A DNA stretch of 23,743 nucleotides from Spirochaetaceae bacterium (lineage in GTDB: Bacteria > Spirochaetota > Spirochaetia > Treponematales > Breznakiellaceae). The translations under genes were made by a program, and so were the position numbers. Where the stretch lies: positions 1 to 23,743 of the forward strand of contig JAITCP010000014.1 of assembly GCA_031283025.1 (NCBI GenBank). Direction: 5' to 3'. Below the pieces are notes generated by a model, which was not told the origin of the DNA, searched no databases, and saw only the letters and a list, made by a program, of their open reading frames with translations. Shown piece by piece: positions 22,601 to 23,743 of the stretch. Each line of letters starts with the position of its first letter. Position 1 is the first letter of the stretch.

Positions 22601-23743
22601 TAGACGAAACTTTGACACAGATTGGCCGGAAGCTGATTGGTTCACAGCCGAATTTCTCTATTTCTTCATTAAAAAATAATACCGCTGATACATATATCTT
22701 TTACAAGCCTATTATGTACCGCTTGGGTACCGATACGCTCTTTTACCGGGGTATGGTACGAATGGAAGTTACCATAGATTCCATCAAAAAAGATATTGAG
22801 GCGGAACGATGGGCCACGCTCCGGGATATTCTTCCCTGGGTTTTGGCAGCCATCGCTCTTGGCGCCGTGGGGGCATTGATTCTGTCCACCCTGATCATCC
22901 GGCCCATAAGCCGTCTTGTAAGCCATGTGGAACGAATCCGGGATACGGAGGACAAGGCCAAGCTGGATGGAGTAGAGATTGAAATCAACAGCAAGGATGA
23001 AATTGCCGTTCTGGGAAAAACGATCAACGATATGACCTACGGCCTTGTGAAGGCCGCCATTGCCGCATCTGACCTTTCAATGGGCAAGGAAATCCAGAAA
23101 AAATTCATCCCCCTGGAACTAAACCGGGAAGGAGACAAGTTAACCAGCGGTTTTAAGGATGCCAAAAACGTTCAGTTCTTTGGTTATTATGAAGGAGCCA
23201 AGGGCGTATCCGGAGATTACTTTGACTACCGCGACCTGGATGGCCGGTATTATGCGATCATCAAGTGCGATGTAGCCGGAAAAGGAATCCCCGCGGCGCT
23301 GATCATGATACAGGTGGCAACCATGTTCCTTAGCTACTTCCGGCGCTGGAGCCCCACTGAAAGAAATATGCACATAGAGGATTTGGTTTACCAGATCAAC
23401 GATTTTATAGAAACCCTGGGCTTTAAGGGCCGCTTTGCCGCCTTTACCCTCTGCCTCTTTGACTCTCAGACCGGCGTTGTAAGGTTTTGCAATGCCGGGG
23501 ATAATCTCATTCATCTATTTGATGCGTCCGAGGGAAAGCTCAAGACGCTTACCCTGCCGGAGACCCCCGCCACCGGGGTGCTGCCCAATTTCCTTGTGGA
23601 ATCCAAAGGGGGCTATAAAGTCCAGACCATGACACTGGATCGCGGGGACATACTCCTGCTTTACACTGACGGTATCGAAGAGGCCAAGAGGAAATTCCGG
23701 GACGCTGATTTCAGGGAAATCATTTGCGTTGAAGGCGAAAAGG
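19597..23743 (+). CDS. Transmembrane receptor phosphatase: Asp-box propeller - Fn3 - HAMP - SpoIIE/RsbU PP2C (3' end cut)
   Basis: The frame is open from ATG 19597 to the window end (1382 codons, no stop). Signal peptide 1-19 (ALHAQ). A sialidase/BNR-like beta-propeller follows, with Asp-boxes SEDGISW (176-182) and SGDNGRSW (233-240). Two Fn3/Ig-like units come next (closing strands GVWYFSLIAQDYAG near 472 and GLWVFSVCTIDQMG near 590), then another beta domain to ~735. TM1 is about 748-770, a basic cytosolic loop 771-815, TM2 818-838, a periplasmic region 839-1077, TM3 1078-1101 and HAMP ~1102-1156. The SpoIIE-type phosphatase carries metal-ligand motifs GDYFDY (Asp1207), CDVAGKG (Asp1225) and LYTDGIEEA (Asp1358). 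RsbU-type enzymes dephosphorylate anti-sigma-factor antagonists. Shine-Dalgarno AAGGG at 19585-19589; coupled to the preceding gene by ATGA. Confidence 0.9.
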   Translation, partial: MKRFFVVVFCLFAGALHAQNMNWEEPRLFSTRSGSFPVSDYRGRISAVAWQEAVRGDSGGAINVNLAIKQGSDSWIIRENIASYPYFGAEPAILSITVDTKGRILLAAAASPTVTNIFIIADPRAEFIQYPLVMGAENSFAPRIFTRADGGYILFVTRSDSQRNSLNNLSLYYARSEDGISWSNFQPFITEQDKNIHQNINVLPCHAAFNGRDYVIFQSRTENPNFQLYIKSSGDNGRSWSNSTRVTNFPDPVPQNVLPDQADNQRVHLSVLQNRLFAVWERHAPNKPPQIYGTWLNIDGSLSGAPFRINFDDAYCNNPIAFEYKGNAAVIWFDNSQGPNRVMYSDYSSGGWSRGTDLSRGAGGETSFGRPVVSGDSLSMFWQSTRQNQNRIYSMALDTSVAQPQVLALNFTSGKPTRSDTAFVTWIPPRSGAIQGYAWSWSKNAEEQPPPKIMSYTVPSSPLEQNVSEDGVWYFSLIAQDYAGTWSDPVQLAFFRSTALPPPPEIIAPEFDDSGYLLSNTFSMRWNTPLAPDLAGYTWNLEYLGIDSFVEGTGVELNAQAAERFRTFVQPPRIILGQGNSAAFVNQNNGLWVFSVCTIDQMGNISPAARYFFKTNKFLPFTSVSFVNARRNDDGNIVLHILGRGFTEQGMISRIIIDRDGQEPYDGEYFLYRGEYNVVSDREISGLVAGDLPEGVYRVHLEHPQRGIYVSPPVITVEKTGTVKFGDYTQTWQPSWSVREGRKFTVDTAFLMLGAVLIFCILGIIAAVKGLSNAAAESTAIRKETIALITGDIMPWDKKNRMTRIKRRVGGLRTKMASFTIVLVILVVVMISVPLYTRMGHTQEATLLRSLYDRSAVLMEGIATGANAYLPSQEEWDKLLPLPRQSAGIPEALYVTITGYGIDDNISPDYVLASNEASLSAKLLSGELIQGTYVLNDPLSPRIPDIVRECNESTWDAISTDYHNINELTNKAKELLDSPQTAETIRLGNEIADQLQFLQDRVDETLTQIGRKLIGSQPNFSISSLKNNTADTYIFYKPIMYRLGTDTLFYRGMVRMEVTIDSIKKDIEAERWATLRDILPWVLAAIALGAVGALILSTLIIRPISRLVSHVERIRDTEDKAKLDGVEIEINSKDEIAVLGKTINDMTYGLVKAAIAASDLSMGKEIQKKFIPLELNREGDKLTSGFKDAKNVQFFGYYEGAKGVSGDYFDYRDLDGRYYAIIKCDVAGKGIPAALIMIQVATMFLSYFRRWSPTERNMHIEDLVYQINDFIETLGFKGRFAAFTLCLFDSQTGVVRFCNAGDNLIHLFDASEGKLKTLTLPETPATGVLPNFLVESKGGYKVQTMTLDRGDILLLYTDGIEEAKRKFRDADFREIICVEGEK
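21966..21978 (+). promoter_or_regulatory. Internal Shine-Dalgarno and in-frame ATG at the receptor/phosphatase junction
   Basis: AGGAG (21966-21970) is 5 nt before ATG 21976, in frame as residue 794 of the receptor gene. It lies between TM1 and TM2, exactly where a stand-alone TM-sensor-TM-HAMP-PP2C protein would begin (MPWDKKNRMTRIKRR). A shorter product could be made from here. Confidence 0.45.

Noticed and set aside
22669..23027. Minus-strand open frames under the HAMP/phosphatase region
   Set aside because: They oppose a clear HAMP and SpoIIE coding frame and have no independent support.

Overview
The window reads as a spirochaete chromosome, most likely a Treponema. The strongest evidence is the order TatT-like lipoprotein, TatP-like binding protein and fused TatQ-TatM permease, which matches the T. 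pallidum Tp0956-Tp0957-Tp0958 locus. Also pointing this way are a UPF0164/FadL-like outer-membrane protein and many secreted TPR and beta-barrel proteins of spirochaete type. The moderate GC content and 'ttccgg'-rich codon use would suit a free-living or gut (for example termite-gut) treponeme rather than T. pallidum, but the species cannot be fixed from the sequence.

Layout. (1) 1-4913, plus strand: the 3' half of a phosphoglucomutase/phosphomannomutase gene, translationally coupled to tatT, then tatP and tatQM (TRAP-type uptake). A perfect 10-bp inverted repeat lies between tatT and tatP. (2) 4948-10308, plus strand: a consensus-like promoter drives a four-gene run. It encodes a small secreted protein with SLH-like sequence, a predicted outer-membrane beta-barrel, a secreted FecR-domain protein and a 905-aa CHASE2-adenylate cyclase with all catalytic residues intact. 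(3) 10323-12526, minus strand: a sigma-70 family factor without region 1.1, then a ~163-bp non-coding inverted-repeat element (MITE-like or structured RNA), then a LysM-LysM-degenerate M23 protein. (4) 12602-13843, plus strand: a secreted Fn3-like/TPR protein, convergent with thiI by a 9-bp overlap. (5) 13835-16426, minus strand: a UPF0164/FadL-like barrel with a C-terminal TPR, followed by thiI. (6) 16526-23743, plus strand: a 1024-aa secreted TPR-rich protein coupled by ATGA to a very large open frame that runs off the window. That frame has a signal peptide, an Asp-box beta-propeller, Fn3-like domains, three membrane segments, HAMP and an RsbU/SpoIIE-type PP2C phosphatase.

How the parts may work together (inference): most genes concern the cell envelope and signalling across it. 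Two transmembrane receptors with large periplasmic sensor regions (CHASE2-cyclase; propeller-HAMP-phosphatase) each sit next to secreted proteins that could be their ligands or scaffolds. The other recurrent theme is promoter architecture. At three genes a -10 hexamer ends exactly 9 nt before the preferred start codon with no Shine-Dalgarno sequence, which predicts nearly leaderless mRNAs.

No tRNA, rRNA, CRISPR array, transposase, phage gene or origin was recognised. No gene-free stretch exceeds 300 bases; the longest is 11367-11659.
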